Below, one piece after another: positions 24,629 through 33,947 of a stretch of DNA of 64,000 nucleotides. The DNA lies in the NCBI GenBank assembly GCA_947174505.1, contig CAMWJF010000007.1, positions 1-64,000 on the forward strand, given 5' to 3'. This stretch comes from an uncultured Lachnospiraceae bacterium (lineage in GTDB: Bacteria > Bacillota > Clostridia > Lachnospirales > Lachnospiraceae). The stretch's first letter is position 1. Each line of letters begins with the position of its first letter. The notes below the pieces were generated by a model, which was not told the DNA's origin, searched no databases, and worked only from the letters and a program-made list of their open reading frames with translations. Both the position numbers and the translations under genes were made by a program.

Positions 24629-25432
24629 ATGATTACCGACAGCGAATTCCAACGGATCGTTACTTATGTGAAGCAGCACTACGGCATTGATCTGAGCCAG
24701 AAAAGGGTGCTGGTGGGCGGACGGCTGGAGAATTATCTGGTCCGTAACGGCTATGCGAATTACAACGAGTATATGGCGAAAGTGGAGCAGAATCCGAAAG
24801 GCAGTGAGGCCACGGACTTGGTGAATATTCTGACCACGAACCATACATATTTTATGCGGGAAAGCGAACATTTTGACTTCATGAAGAATGTGGCGCTGCC
24901 ATGGGCCAAATCCAAGACGATGGGAACCAAGGATCTGAGAGTCTGGTGTGGCGCTTCTTCCACGGGGGAGGAGCCGTATACGCTGGCTATGATTGTCAAT
25001 GACTTCTTCGGCATTAACCATTCGGGCTGGGACACGAGAATTCTGGCGACGGATATCTCCATGAAGGTGCTGCAGCATGCCTCTAAGGGCGTATATCTGA
25101 AGGAGGATATCGAGCCGCTGCCCGTAAACTGGAAGAGACATTATTTTAAACAGATCAGCCAGGATGAGTTCCGAGTGAAGGATGAACTGAAAAAGGAAGT
25201 GATTTTCAAGCAGTTCAATCTGATGGATCCCATTAAATTTAAAAAGAAATTTCACATTGTATTTTTGCGGAACGTGATGATCTATTTTCAGGATGATACG
25301 AAATACGATCTGATCCAGAGGATATACGATCACATGGAACCGGGCGGCTATCTTTTTATAGGGCTGACGGAGAGGCTGGACCGCCAAATGGTAAAATTTA
25401 ATTATGTGCAGCCGTCAATTTACAGAAAATAG
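24629..25432 (+). CDS. cheR: Chemotaxis protein methyltransferase CheR
   Basis: Methylates glutamates on chemoreceptors using S-adenosylmethionine. It is 267 residues long. The N-terminal all-helical CheR_N domain (IVTYVKQHYGIDLSQKR) is followed by the catalytic domain with TNHTYFMRESEHF, WCGASSTGEEPYTLAM (SAM loop), ILATDISMKVLQHA and FLRNVMIYF. All are standard. There is no C-terminal pentapeptide-binding tail. GGGAGGCAAAGGAA precedes the start. cheB begins 11 bases after the stop, as in many chemosensory operons. Confidence 0.93.
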   Translation: MITDSEFQRIVTYVKQHYGIDLSQKRVLVGGRLENYLVRNGYANYNEYMAKVEQNPKGSEATDLVNILTTNHTYFMRESEHFDFMKNVALPWAKSKTMGTKDLRVWCGASSTGEEPYTLAMIVNDFFGINHSGWDTRILATDISMKVLQHASKGVYLKEDIEPLPVNWKRHYFKQISQDEFRVKDELKKEVIFKQFNLMDPIKFKKKFHIVFLRNVMIYFQDDTKYDLIQRIYDHMEPGGYLFIGLTERLDRQMVKFNYVQPSIYRK

Positions 25433-25443
25433 GAGTGCAGGAC

Positions 25444-26469
25444 ATGATACCAATTAGAGTGTTGGTTGTGGACGATTCGCTGATGTTCCGCAAGCTGCTC
25501 GTGCAGGGGCTGAATTCAGATCCCAATATCGAGGTGGTGGCGGATGTGGGGGATGTCTATGAGGCGCGGGATGCGATACTGAAATTTAAGCCGGATGTCA
25601 TGACCTTGGATGTGGAGATGCCGAGGATGAACGGCATAGAATTCTTAAAGAGGCTGATGCCGCAGTATCCGCTGCCCGTGGTTATGATAAGCGCTTTAAA
25701 TAATAAGGTTTTTGATGCACTGGAAGCCGGGGCGGTTGATTTTGTAAACAAACCGGCTAATCTGACCAGAGAGCAGTTACACAACTTCCTGACGCAGGAA
25801 CTGGCGGCGAAGGTAAAAATCGCCTCCACGGCAAAGGTGGGCAGATTAAAAAGGGTAGACAGCACAGCGATTGCGAGCCACATTACCGCGGCGGGCGGAA
25901 AAGACCGCATCGTTGCAATCGGCGCCTCCACGGGAGGAACCGAGGCCATCTTTGAGGTGGTAAAAAGATTTAAGAGAGATATTCCGGGCGTTGTCATTGT
26001 ACAGCACATGCCGCCCGGTTTTACGCAGATGTATTCGGACCGCCTGAACAACCAGTGTGAGGTGGCTGTGAAGGAGGCCCAGACGGGCGACCGGGTTATG
26101 CAGGGACAGGTGCTGATTGCGCCGGGTGACAGGCAGATGCGGTTAGTCAAGGTGGGCGATGGCTATCAGGTGGAATGCCGGGGTACGGAGAAGGTGAGCG
26201 GCCACTGTCCGTCCGTGGACGTCCTGTTCAGCTCTGTGGCGAAGGCAGCGGGTAATAAAGCGGTGGGTGTGATTCTGACAGGCATGGGGGCTGACGGCGC
26301 GAAGGGACTTTTAGAGATGCGCAACGCCGGGGCGCTGACTGTCGGACAGGACGAGGCGACCTGCGTCGTCTACGGTATGCCAAAAGTCGCTTTTGATATT
26401 GGCGCGGTGCAGCAGCAGGCGCCGGTTACGGCAATTGCAGGAAAAGTTTACGACCTGTTGAGCAAATAG
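25444..26469 (+). CDS. cheB: Chemoreceptor glutamate methylesterase CheB
   Basis: Removes methyl groups from, and deamidates, chemoreceptors. The protein is 341 residues long. The REC domain has its phosphoacceptor in VMTLDVEMPRMNG, and the C-terminal esterase has the Ser-His-Asp triad: IGASTGGTEA, VQHMPPGF and GMGADGAKGL. The gene could start at GTG 25435, but AGGAG (25431-25435) is properly placed for the ATG at 25444. CheA should phosphorylate it. cheD and cheC, typical Firmicute adaptation genes, are absent here. Confidence 0.93.
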   Translation: MIPIRVLVVDDSLMFRKLLVQGLNSDPNIEVVADVGDVYEARDAILKFKPDVMTLDVEMPRMNGIEFLKRLMPQYPLPVVMISALNNKVFDALEAGAVDFVNKPANLTREQLHNFLTQELAAKVKIASTAKVGRLKRVDSTAIASHITAAGGKDRIVAIGASTGGTEAIFEVVKRFKRDIPGVVIVQHMPPGFTQMYSDRLNNQCEVAVKEAQTGDRVMQGQVLIAPGDRQMRLVKVGDGYQVECRGTEKVSGHCPSVDVLFSSVAKAAGNKAVGVILTGMGADGAKGLLEMRNAGALTVGQDEATCVVYGMPKVAFDIGAVQQQAPVTAIAGKVYDLLSK

Positions 26470-26500
26470 ATATTACTTTGAAGAAAGGAGCGGAGCGCAT

Positions 26501-26893
26501 ATGAAGATTTTGTTGGCTGAGGATGACTTCGCCAGCCGTAAGTTTATGGATAAACAGCTTTCACGTTACGGAGAATGTGACGTGATGGTGGATGGCGAAG
26601 AGGCTGTGGATGCTTTTATGATGGCGCTGGAGGACGGAGAACCTTATGATCTGGCATGTCTGGATGTGATGATGCCGGTTATGGACGGTTATCAGGTATT
26701 GAAGGCAATCCGGGATATCGAGGCGCAGAAGGGCATTCCCAAGAGTAAGCGTGTGAAAGTCATAATGACAACGGCGCTGAATGACGAACGCAACGTAAAG
26801 ATGGCGTTTGAACTTGGATGCGAAGCCTATGCCGGGAAACCGATAGATGTGGAGAAGTTTGAAAAGGTATTAACAAAGCTGGGGCTGATTTAG
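26501..26893 (+). CDS. CheY-like single-domain response regulator
   Basis: A 130-residue stand-alone REC domain. It has LLAEDDFASRKFM with the acidic pair, the phosphoacceptor Asp in DLACLDVMMPVMDGY near residue 56, Thr in IMTTALNDE and Lys in AYAGKPID. No output domain follows. In flagellated cells such a protein would bind the motor switch; here its output is open because no flagellar gene is in the window. AGAAAGGAG precedes the ATG. It sits between cheB and cheA, so CheA is the expected kinase. Confidence 0.88.
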   Translation: MKILLAEDDFASRKFMDKQLSRYGECDVMVDGEEAVDAFMMALEDGEPYDLACLDVMMPVMDGYQVLKAIRDIEAQKGIPKSKRVKVIMTTALNDERNVKMAFELGCEAYAGKPIDVEKFEKVLTKLGLI

Positions 26894-26927
26894 AAAATCT
26901 GGGATATCCTTAAGATGAGGAGGAAAT

Positions 26928-29063
26928 ATGGCAGAAGAATTCAACACAGAAAGTATGCTTGACATGTTTTTGTACGAGAGCGGACAGCTCCTGGAAAAAC
27001 TGGAAGGCATAATATTGGAAAAACAGGATGCTGATTGCTTCGATGATGCCGATATCAATGAGATTTTCCGCGTCATGCACACCATTAAAGGTTCCTCAGG
27101 CGTTTTGATGTATGAAAACATCACGAAAGTGACCCATAAACTGGAAGATGTGTTTTATTACCTGAGAGAATCCCATCCGGATGACGTACCGCACATGGAG
27201 CTTGTGGAGAAAGTGCTTGCGGTTTCGGATTTCGTGACGGCGGAGCTGGATAAATTGAAGAACGGCGATACGCCGGACGGTGATGAAAAACAGCTTGTGG
27301 AGGATCTGGATGAGTTCCTTGGCCGCCTCAAGGGTGAGATCAAGAAACAGGGCATTGAGATGCCGCAGGCGAACAGGCATGTGGAGCCGACACAGTTCTA
27401 CATTACGCCGGTGGCTGGTGACGACAGTCATTTTTATCGGATTTCAATCCATTACCGAAGCGATACACAGATGAGTAACCTGAGAGCTTATTCGGCGACC
27501 TACGCTTTGAAGGAGGTGGCTGAGGATCTGCTCTACACACCGGACGATATACTCTCCAATGAGGCCAGCTCCGATGTGATTGTGGCAGAGGGCTTTCACA
27601 TGCTGCTGCAGACGAAAAGCTCCAAGGAGGAGGTCATCGCACTGATTGACAGCTCCGAGGCGGAGGAAATCAATTTCGACGAGCTCTCGAAAGAGGAGTA
27701 CGGCAGGGCGCTCGGAGAGTTTGGCAGGGAGGAACCGGAACCGGCTCCCGCACAGCCTGCGGCTGCGAAGGACGATGGTAACAAAGAAGCGAAGAAGGAA
27801 GGGCCTAAACCCGGCGATTACGTGGTCAAGACCAAGGAGGCCGGCAAGGGTAAGACGTTGGCCAAGAACCAGCCCAAGCAGCAGAGCATCATCAGCGTGA
27901 ATGTGGAGAAGATGGACGCGCTGATGGATCTGATCGGCGAGCTGGTTATTGCGGAGGCAGTGGTACTGCAGAATCCGGATCTGAAAGTGCCGGGGCTGGA
28001 GCTTTCCAACTTCCAGAAGGCGTCCGGGCAGCTTTCCAAGATTACGACGGAGCTGCAGGAAGTCATTATGTCAATGCGCATGATGCCGCTGACCAATGTC
28101 TTCCAGAAGATGAAGAGAATTGTCTTTGACGTGTCCAGAAAGCTGGGCAAGGATATTGAACTTGAAGTGATCGGTGAGAACACGGAAGTGGATAAAAACA
28201 TCATCGAACACATTACCGACCCGCTGATGCACCTTGTGAGAAACTCGGTGGATCACGGCATCGAGGAAGATCCGGCTGACAGAACCGCCGTTGGCAAGCC
28301 TGCGAAGGGCAAGATCACGCTGGAAGCGAAGAACGAGGGCGGTAAGGTTTATATCAGCGTTAAGGATGACGGCAAGGGCCTGAATAAAGATAAGCTGTAC
28401 CAGAAGGCTCTGGATAAGGGTCTGATTGAGAATAAGCCGATCAATGAATTTTCGGATAAGGAAATATTCCGGTTCATCACGCTGCCGGGCTTCTCCACCA
28501 AGGAGGAGGTGACCGAGTATTCCGGCAGAGGTGTGGGTATGGATGTGGTAGTGAAAAATATCCAGTCCATCAGCGGAAGACTTGATATCTCCAGCGTGGA
28601 GTTTGAAGGGTCGGAGATGACTCTGGTCATACCGCTCACGCTTGCGATTATCAACGGCATCGTGGTACAGGTAGGTAATTCCCCGTTTGTGATTGAGACG
28701 GCATCGATCAAGGAATTTGTGAGAGTGGGGGAGGATGACCTCATTCACGAGCCGAGCGGCGAGGAATACATTGTGCTGAGAGGGGAGTGTTATCCCTTTA
28801 TCCGTCTGAATGAAAGGTATGATCTGCCTGATTCAATAAATAAGATTGAAGAGGGAATCATCGTTGTGTTAGAGCATGAAGGCAGTCAGGTATGTGTTCT
28901 GATCGACAAACTGCTGCAGGAACAGGAGATCGTGGTCAAACCGATTCCCCCGTATGTCAGAAAGGTCAAAGGCCTTTCGGGCTGTACGCAGCTTGGCGAC
29001 GGAAGCATTGCACTGATCCTGGATATCGCCGGACTGCTGATGCATGACGGAGAAAGGAGATAG
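26928..29063 (+). CDS. cheA: Chemotaxis histidine kinase CheA
   Basis: A 711-residue kinase with the standard domain order: P1 HPt with acceptor His51 in VMHTIKGSSGVL; a P2-like regulator-binding domain at about 145-245; a Pro/Lys-rich linker (270-315); P3 dimerisation (MDALMDLIGELVIAEA); P4 ATPase with LVRNSVDHGIEE, DDGKGLN and GRGVGMDVV; and P5, a CheW-like domain ending VKGLSGCTQLGDGSIALILDI. It phosphorylates CheB and CheY-like partners in response to receptor signals. All catalytic motifs are intact. It ends four bases before cheW. Confidence 0.95.
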   Translation: MAEEFNTESMLDMFLYESGQLLEKLEGIILEKQDADCFDDADINEIFRVMHTIKGSSGVLMYENITKVTHKLEDVFYYLRESHPDDVPHMELVEKVLAVSDFVTAELDKLKNGDTPDGDEKQLVEDLDEFLGRLKGEIKKQGIEMPQANRHVEPTQFYITPVAGDDSHFYRISIHYRSDTQMSNLRAYSATYALKEVAEDLLYTPDDILSNEASSDVIVAEGFHMLLQTKSSKEEVIALIDSSEAEEINFDELSKEEYGRALGEFGREEPEPAPAQPAAAKDDGNKEAKKEGPKPGDYVVKTKEAGKGKTLAKNQPKQQSIISVNVEKMDALMDLIGELVIAEAVVLQNPDLKVPGLELSNFQKASGQLSKITTELQEVIMSMRMMPLTNVFQKMKRIVFDVSRKLGKDIELEVIGENTEVDKNIIEHITDPLMHLVRNSVDHGIEEDPADRTAVGKPAKGKITLEAKNEGGKVYISVKDDGKGLNKDKLYQKALDKGLIENKPINEFSDKEIFRFITLPGFSTKEEVTEYSGRGVGMDVVVKNIQSISGRLDISSVEFEGSEMTLVIPLTLAIINGIVVQVGNSPFVIETASIKEFVRVGEDDLIHEPSGEEYIVLRGECYPFIRLNERYDLPDSINKIEEGIIVVLEHEGSQVCVLIDKLLQEQEIVVKPIPPYVRKVKGLSGCTQLGDGSIALILDIAGLLMHDGERR

Positions 29064-29066
29064 TAC

Positions 29067-29609
29067 ATGGCGGAAGAGTTATTAAAAAAAGCGGAAACGG
29101 ACGAGACGGAAGAGCTGTTGGAAGAAGATGATTCCCAAAAAGGAATGTTCATGACATTCCAGACGGGAAAAGAGTTCTTCGGCATAAGCATCAGCTATGT
29201 GAATGAAATCATTGCGATGCAGCCGATTGCGGCAATCCCTGAGGTGGAAGATTATGTGAAGGGATTGATCAATCTCCGAGGCAAGATCATTCCTGTGATT
29301 GATGTTCGCGTCAGGTTTAAAATGGAACCGTGCGAGTATACGGACAGGACGTGTATTATCGTCATTGATGTGAAATCAACCATGATCGGTCTGATTGTGG
29401 AGAGATTAGCGGATGTAGATACCATTGCGGAGGACAGTATCGCACCGCCGCCGTCTCTGGGAAGGAAAGAACATGAGCATAACAAATATGTTTATGGGCT
29501 GGCCCGGACAGGAGATACGGTGACGCTCCTTCTTGACCCAGAGAAGCTGATTAAGCAGGATGATATCATGACGGCAATGGAAGAGGTTCGCAAGGAAGAA
29601 CAATCATAA
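29067..29609 (+). CDS. cheW: Chemotaxis coupling protein CheW
   Basis: A 180-residue scaffold that links chemoreceptors to CheA. After an acidic 30-residue N-terminal tail the CheW domain reads MFMTFQTGKEFFGISISYV, VKGLINLRGKIIPVIDV and GLIVERLADVDTI, including the receptor-binding NLRG motif. The acidic extension is longer than in classical CheW (about 160 residues). It starts three bases after the cheA stop codon and ends 15 bases before the receptor gene. Confidence 0.93.
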   Translation: MAEELLKKAETDETEELLEEDDSQKGMFMTFQTGKEFFGISISYVNEIIAMQPIAAIPEVEDYVKGLINLRGKIIPVIDVRVRFKMEPCEYTDRTCIIVIDVKSTMIGLIVERLADVDTIAEDSIAPPPSLGRKEHEHNKYVYGLARTGDTVTLLLDPEKLIKQDDIMTAMEEVRKEEQS

Positions 29610-29624
29610 AAAGGAGAATTTACC

Positions 29625-31403
29625 ATGAAGAAGAGATTTTCAATTAATGACATGACAGTCAGAAGCAAAATTACCTTGTTTAGTGTGTTAATGCTGGGTC
29701 TGATGCTCATCTTATCAGCAGTGGGTATATGGTCCTCCAATATGGTCAATCAGGCGCGCACCAATCTGAACAACAGCGCGCTGGCACAGTATGACATTAC
29801 GCAGGCGTTTGCCAGCTTCTGTAATATTAAGGTTCGCGTGCGCAACATTCTGTTTGTTTATTACGATCAGCCGGAAGAAGTGAAGAACCAGGAGGCAATG
29901 ATCGAACAGTATAAGGCGAATGCCAGAGACTATCTGGATCTTTTCGAGATGAGGGCAGGCGAGATGGATTCTGATACGGCGGCGGAGTATCAGGCTGTGG
30001 TAGACAAGATCAATTCCTGGTATGATTCCACACAGGCGGATATAGATAAGGCGAAAGCCGGGCAGGCGGAAGAGGCGGTCAATGATCTGCTGACTACCGG
30101 TACAGCGATTGCGGATGACGTGGAGAACAGCCTGGTTGAACTGATTACTACGATGGAAACGGCTTCCAGGGCAAAGGAAACGCAGATAAAGCAGGAGCTG
30201 ACAGGCCTGACGATTCTCCAGGTGGCTGTTATGGTTCTGGCGGTTCTTATTACGATCATGTACTGCCTGTTCCTGATTAAGGCGATTACCAGACCTATGG
30301 CGAAGCTGTCCGAGGCGGCTAAGAAGATGACCATGGGTGATATTGATGTAGACTGTGATAAGATTTATAATGACGATCTGGGTGAGCTTCTCGACGAGTT
30401 TGGACAGATGGCAGAGGCGATCAGGGAGCAGACCAGAATTACGGATGCAATCTCCAAGGGTGATCTTACCATGGAGGCTAATCCCCGCAGCGACAGGGAT
30501 GTGCTTGGCAAGGCAATCCGCAGACTGCTTTCCGAGAACAATATGACACTCAGCAATGTGAAAGAGGCCAGCTCACAGATTACCGTAGGCTCCGAGCAGG
30601 TGGCGAATGCCAGCCAGGCTCTGGCGCAGGGTTCCACGGAGCAGGCAAGCGCAATCGAGCAGGTAACTGCATCTATGGATGAAGTGACACAGCGCACCAA
30701 AGCCAACGCGACACAGGCTGGCGAAGCGAATGTACTGGTACAGAGCATTAAGGATATGGCGACATCCGGCAATGACCAGATGAAGTCCATGATTCAGGCT
30801 ATGGATGATATCAATGCGTCCTCCGAGACGATTTCCAAGATCATTAAGACCATCGACGATATCGCATTCCAGACCAACATTCTGGCACTGAATGCAGCGG
30901 TTGAGGCGGCAAGGGCAGGCGTACACGGCAAGGGCTTTGCAGTGGTGGCTGAGGAAGTCAGAAATCTGGCAGCGAAGAGTGCTTCCGCGGCAAGCGAGAC
31001 GGCAGAAATGATCGACGATACCATACATAAAGTTGGTAACGGTACAAAGATTGCACAGGATACGGCGAAGTCACTGGATGAGATTGTAACCTCCATTGAT
31101 GAGATTGTTGGGCTGATCAGTAACATTACGATTTCCTCCAACGATCAGGCTACAGCGATCTCCCAGATCGATCAGGCGATCTCTCAGGTATCTACCGTGG
31201 TACAGACCAATGCGGCAACCAGTCAGGAGTGTGCGGCAGCCAGCGAGGAGCTTTCCAACCAGGCTGTTACGCTCAAGAGCCTCATGGCGAGATACCAGTT
31301 GGCCGTTGGCGGTATGGGCGGCAGCAGCTTTGCAGAGCCTGCACCTACTTATAGCAGCGAGCCGACGATTTCCCTGGACGGAGATTACGACGATAAATAT
31401 TAA
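29625..31403 (+). CDS. Methyl-accepting chemotaxis protein (4HB type)
   Basis: A 592-residue transmembrane receptor. Helix 1 is near 17-38 and helix 2 near 195-217. Between them is a 155-residue helical ligand domain, probably a four-helix bundle (4HB_MCP). A HAMP domain follows ([21 protein letters not shown]). The cytoplasmic coiled coil has its hairpin tip, [15 protein letters not shown], at about 418-432. No CheR-tethering pentapeptide is present; the tail ends in an acidic [10 protein letters not shown]. Being the last gene of the cheRBYAW operon, it is the dedicated receptor of this array. Confidence 0.93.
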   Translation: MKKRFSINDMTVRSKITLFSVLMLGLMLILSAVGIWSSNMVNQARTNLNNSALAQYDITQAFASFCNIKVRVRNILFVYYDQPEEVKNQEAMIEQYKANARDYLDLFEMRAGEMDSDTAAEYQAVVDKINSWYDSTQADIDKAKAGQAEEAVNDLLTTGTAIADDVENSLVELITTMETASRAKETQIKQELTGLTILQVAVMVLAVLITIMYCLFLIKAITRPMAKLSEAAKKMTMGDIDVDCDKIYNDDLGELLDEFGQMAEAIREQTRITDAISKGDLTMEANPRSDRDVLGKAIRRLLSENNMTLSNVKEASSQITVGSEQVANASQALAQGSTEQASAIEQVTASMDEVTQRTKANATQAGEANVLVQSIKDMATSGNDQMKSMIQAMDDINASSETISKIIKTIDDIAFQTNILALNAAVEAARAGVHGKGFAVVAEEVRNLAAKSASAASETAEMIDDTIHKVGNGTKIAQDTAKSLDEIVTSIDEIVGLISNITISSNDQATAISQIDQAISQVSTVVQTNAATSQECAAASEELSNQAVTLKSLMARYQLAVGGMGGSSFAEPAPTYSSEPTISLDGDYDDKY

Positions 31404-31438
31404 GAAGCGGACAGACCGAAGCGGGTCTGTACAAAATA

Positions 31439-31478
31439 GGAGAAAGAGTCATTGCCCGAGGGCAGTGGCTCTTTTCTG
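31439..31478 (+). terminator. Terminator of the chemosensory operon
   Basis: AGAAAGAG...CTCTTTTCT encloses TTGCCC/GGGCA, a strong GC-centred hairpin with T's in its 3' arm. A smaller stem ACAGACC/GGTCTGT lies just before it at 31411-31430. Confidence 0.8.
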
Positions 31479-31602
31479 CGCATAGGCAGGATCAACAATC
31501 TGAACGGCTATGATTCTCTTCCCCATGGCTGGCCGACGGCAGGGGACTGTTTCTGTGCTGTAAAACGTAAAACGTTAAAAAAGGAAAAATTACGCAAGCC
31601 CC

Positions 31603-31631
31603 TTGACATTTAGCCCAAAACTATATATAAT
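31603..31631 (+). promoter_or_regulatory. Consensus promoter of tRNA-Arg
   Basis: TTGACA, 17 bases, TATAAT, exact consensus, ending 52 bases before the tRNA. The 120 bases before it (31480-31602) hold nothing I can identify apart from a repeated AAAACGT. Confidence 0.88.
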
Positions 31632-31683
31632 TTTTTATGTTGCCGATGTAATACGCTATATGCGGTATATGATGGCAGTACAG

Positions 31684-31757
31684 GTGCGCTTAGCTCAGCT
31701 GGATAGAGCGTTTGGCTACGGACCAAAAGGTCGGGGGTTCGAATCCTCTAGCGCACG
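31684..31757 (+). tRNA. tRNA-Arg (anticodon ACG)
   Basis: A full cloverleaf: acceptor GTGCGCT/AGCGCAC, D stem GCTC/GAGC, anticodon stem TTTGG/CCAAA with loop CTACGGA, and T loop TTCGAAT. The discriminator is G and no CCA is encoded. ACG, read as ICG after editing, decodes CGU/CGC/CGA. Confidence 0.97.
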
Positions 31758-31769
31758 GTATCAGGAAGA

Positions 31770-31810
31770 AGCGGAAATGCTGACAGAAGGGCGTTTCCGC
31801 TATTTCTTTT
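31770..31810 (+). terminator. Terminator after tRNA-Arg
   Basis: AGCGGAAATG pairs with CGTTTCCGCT (one wobble), followed by ATTTCTTTT. It closes the single-tRNA transcript. Confidence 0.75.
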
Positions 31811-31915
31811 GCGCCTTGCGAAAATTAAATGATATCTCTTTTGTAAATAATGATACTGCGCAAACTCTTTGGCAAAATAAGCGTTTTCTCATGATATGAT
31901 TATGGGGGTAATTTT

Positions 31916-32404
31916 ATGAATATTAGTATTGAACCTATATTGATTGAACAAAAATCTGTTTTCATTCAGATGATGGAATTATATATGTATGATTTTTCGG
32001 AGTTTTCCGATGATGATATAAACGAATATGGATACTTTGGTTATCCACGTATTGACGACTATTGGAATGAGGAAGGAAGATATCCCTTCTTTATTAGAGT
32101 TGATGGAAAACTTGCAGGTTTGGTTTTAGTAAGGTCCTGCTGCGAATATAATAATTTGTCTAATCCACACAATATAGCAGAATTTTTTGTTATGAAAAAA
32201 TACCGCCGTAAGGGGGTTGGTAAGGTAGCTTCTATAAAGATTTTTGATATGTTTCCTGGCGGATGGGAAGTTTCCCAGTGGGCGAATAACCTGCCTGCTC
32301 AGAACTTTTGGAAACAGATTATTAGCGAGTATACAAATGAAAAATACGATATGTTTACCACAACAGAAAAGGGTTTGGTTGGATTTACATTTTACAATAC
32401 ATAG
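31916..32404 (+). CDS. GNAT family N-acetyltransferase
   Basis: A 162-residue acetyltransferase with a GNAT fold: AEFFVMKKYRRKGVGKVA is the acetyl-CoA binding strand and loop, followed by helix and the ANNLPAQNFWKQI region. It has an acidic, aromatic N-terminal part (MYDFSEFSDDDINEYGYFGYPRID). A GGGGG ribosome site precedes the start. The gene is AT-rich compared with its neighbours and lies directly downstream of a tRNA gene, a common landing place for acquired DNA, but no attachment repeat or integrase is visible. Its substrate is unknown. Confidence 0.85.
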   Translation: MNISIEPILIEQKSVFIQMMELYMYDFSEFSDDDINEYGYFGYPRIDDYWNEEGRYPFFIRVDGKLAGLVLVRSCCEYNNLSNPHNIAEFFVMKKYRRKGVGKVASIKIFDMFPGGWEVSQWANNLPAQNFWKQIISEYTNEKYDMFTTTEKGLVGFTFYNT

Positions 32405-32459
32405 GTGTATCTGTTGATTTTCATGGTACTTGTATTTATTCTTAAAAATAAAGTGGTAT

Positions 32460-32485
32460 GAGCAGGAATAAAATCCTGCTCTTTT
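32460..32485 (+). terminator. Terminator after the GNAT gene
   Basis: GAGCAGGA pairs perfectly with TCCTGCTC and is followed by TTTT. Confidence 0.85.
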
Positions 32486-32508
32486 CTATTCTTTTACAAA
32501 CTTGGGTG

Positions 32509-32550
32509 TTGACAAACTGTCCATACTGTATATAATGATATATATACAGT
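32509..32550 (+). promoter_or_regulatory. GntR operon promoter with overlapping operator
   Basis: TTGACA (32509-32514), 16 bases, TATAAT (32531-32536). A near-perfect inverted repeat ACTGTATATA...TATATACAGT (32525-32550) covers the -10. This is the layout expected for autorepression by the GntR/YtrA-type regulator encoded 50 bases on. Confidence 0.8.
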
Positions 32551-32602
32551 ATATACTATTTAGGCATGGATGTGACGACAGATCATGCAGGGAGGTCGAG
32601 AG

Positions 32603-32974
32603 TTGAAGATCATTATATCGAACCAGTCGGAGCTGCCGATTTACGCGCAGATCAGGGAACAGATCAAGGAACAGATTCTGAACGGGCAGATCCCGGAAGG
32701 GGAGACCCTGCCCTCGATCAGGCAGCTTGCGAAGGAGGTGGGCGTCAGTGTCATCACCACCACGCGCGCGTACAGCGAGCTGGAGGCAGAGGGCTTTATT
32801 GCCGCCATGCAGGGCAAGGGGAGCGTGGTGCTTCCCACGGACAATCAGCTGCTTCGGGAGCAGTACCTTCTGCGGATTGAGGAAGGTCTTTCCACGGCCA
32901 TAGAAACGGCCAGGGTGATGGGGATGCCCAAGGAGGAGCTGAAGGATATTTTTGATAATTTATTGGAAACATAA
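32603..32974 (+). CDS. GntR-family transcriptional regulator (YtrA subgroup)
   Basis: A 123-residue repressor. An N-terminal winged helix-turn-helix (PIYAQIREQIKEQILNGQIPEG...LPSIRQLAKEVGVSVITTTRAYSELEAEGF) is followed only by a short dimerising tail, the hallmark of the YtrA subgroup that controls ABC transporter operons. TTG at 32603 is favoured because GGGAGG stands seven bases before it; an ATG at 32585 would include the ribosome site. It heads an operon with the two transporter genes and probably binds the palindrome at 32525-32550. Confidence 0.88.
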   Translation: MKIIISNQSELPIYAQIREQIKEQILNGQIPEGETLPSIRQLAKEVGVSVITTTRAYSELEAEGFIAAMQGKGSVVLPTDNQLLREQYLLRIEEGLSTAIETARVMGMPKEELKDIFDNLLET

Positions 32975-32998
32975 GGTTTTGGAAAGGAATGAGTGCAT

Positions 32999-33871
32999 AT
33001 GGAACTGCTGGAAGTAAAAAATCTGTCAAAGCATTATAAGAACTTTGACTTGAAGGATATCAGTTTTAGCCTGCCGAAGGGCTATATCATGGGGTATGTG
33101 GGGGCGAATGGCTCCGGGAAAACGACTACATTAAATCTGATTACGGGCATTTTAAAAGGTACGGAAGGAGAGGTGCGGATTGACGGCCTGTCCCACGAGG
33201 AGGATATGGGGGCATATAAGGAGAAGATCGGTTATGTGGGAGATGAATCCTATTTTCCCGATCACTTTAAAATTAAGCATATCCGCAGCATCTTAAAAGA
33301 CTTTTATCCGACGTTTTCCGCGGATAAATTCAACGGCTTTATCAGGAAATGGAAACTGCCGGAGAATAAGATGATTAAGGATTTTTCCAGAGGAATGAAG
33401 GTGATGCTGATGTTCGCCTCGGTGCTGGCCAGAGAAACGAAGCTGCTGGTACTGGACGAAGCCAGCAATGGTCTGGATCCGGTCATGCGGGCAGAGGTGC
33501 TTCGGCTTTTGCAGGAGTATGTGATGGACGGGGAACGGAGTGTGATTTTTTCCACCCACATTTTAAGTGACCTGGAGCAGATTGCGGATTATATTTATTT
33601 TATTCATGCGGGCAGGACGGTTTTCTACGACGCGAAGGATGATCTGATTGAGAACTTCCTTCTGGTGAAAGGCGAGAGCGCCAGGATTCCGCCCGCGCTG
33701 AAACGGGAGTTGATCGGACTGGAGGAAAACGCCTACGGCTTCGAGGCGGTTCTGCCAAGCGATAAGGCGGAACTTCTGGGAAACGCGTTCCTGTTTGAAA
33801 AACCAACGATAGACCAGATTGTGATTCACTATATCAAAAACAAAGATATGGACACAGGAAAACAGGAATGA
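32999..33871 (+). CDS. ABC transporter ATP-binding protein
   Basis: A 290-residue ABC ATPase. It has Walker A GANGSGKTT near residue 36, signature FSRGMKVML (an SGG-less variant common in YtrB-like exporters), Walker B LLVLDEASNGLDP and H-loop STHILSDLEQ. A C-terminal 70-residue extension shows no clear domain. It should drive the permease encoded next. AAGGAA precedes the ATG at 32999; GTG at 32993 is the alternative. Co-regulated with the GntR protein, it may export a cell-envelope-active compound, but this rests on family precedent only. Confidence 0.9.
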   Translation: MELLEVKNLSKHYKNFDLKDISFSLPKGYIMGYVGANGSGKTTTLNLITGILKGTEGEVRIDGLSHEEDMGAYKEKIGYVGDESYFPDHFKIKHIRSILKDFYPTFSADKFNGFIRKWKLPENKMIKDFSRGMKVMLMFASVLARETKLLVLDEASNGLDPVMRAEVLRLLQEYVMDGERSVIFSTHILSDLEQIADYIYFIHAGRTVFYDAKDDLIENFLLVKGESARIPPALKRELIGLEENAYGFEAVLPSDKAELLGNAFLFEKPTIDQIVIHYIKNKDMDTGKQE

Positions 33872-33947
33872 GAGACTGACAGCCCTATTTCATGTCAGTG
33901 GGAAATCAGATGCAGAGAGAGCTATGTAAGAGAGAGGAGCAGGTAAA

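Noticed and set aside
32566-32880. Alternative 104-codon frame over the GntR gene
   Set aside because: Starts before the promoter-proximal ribosome site and has no domain, whereas the TTG frame is a clear GntR protein.
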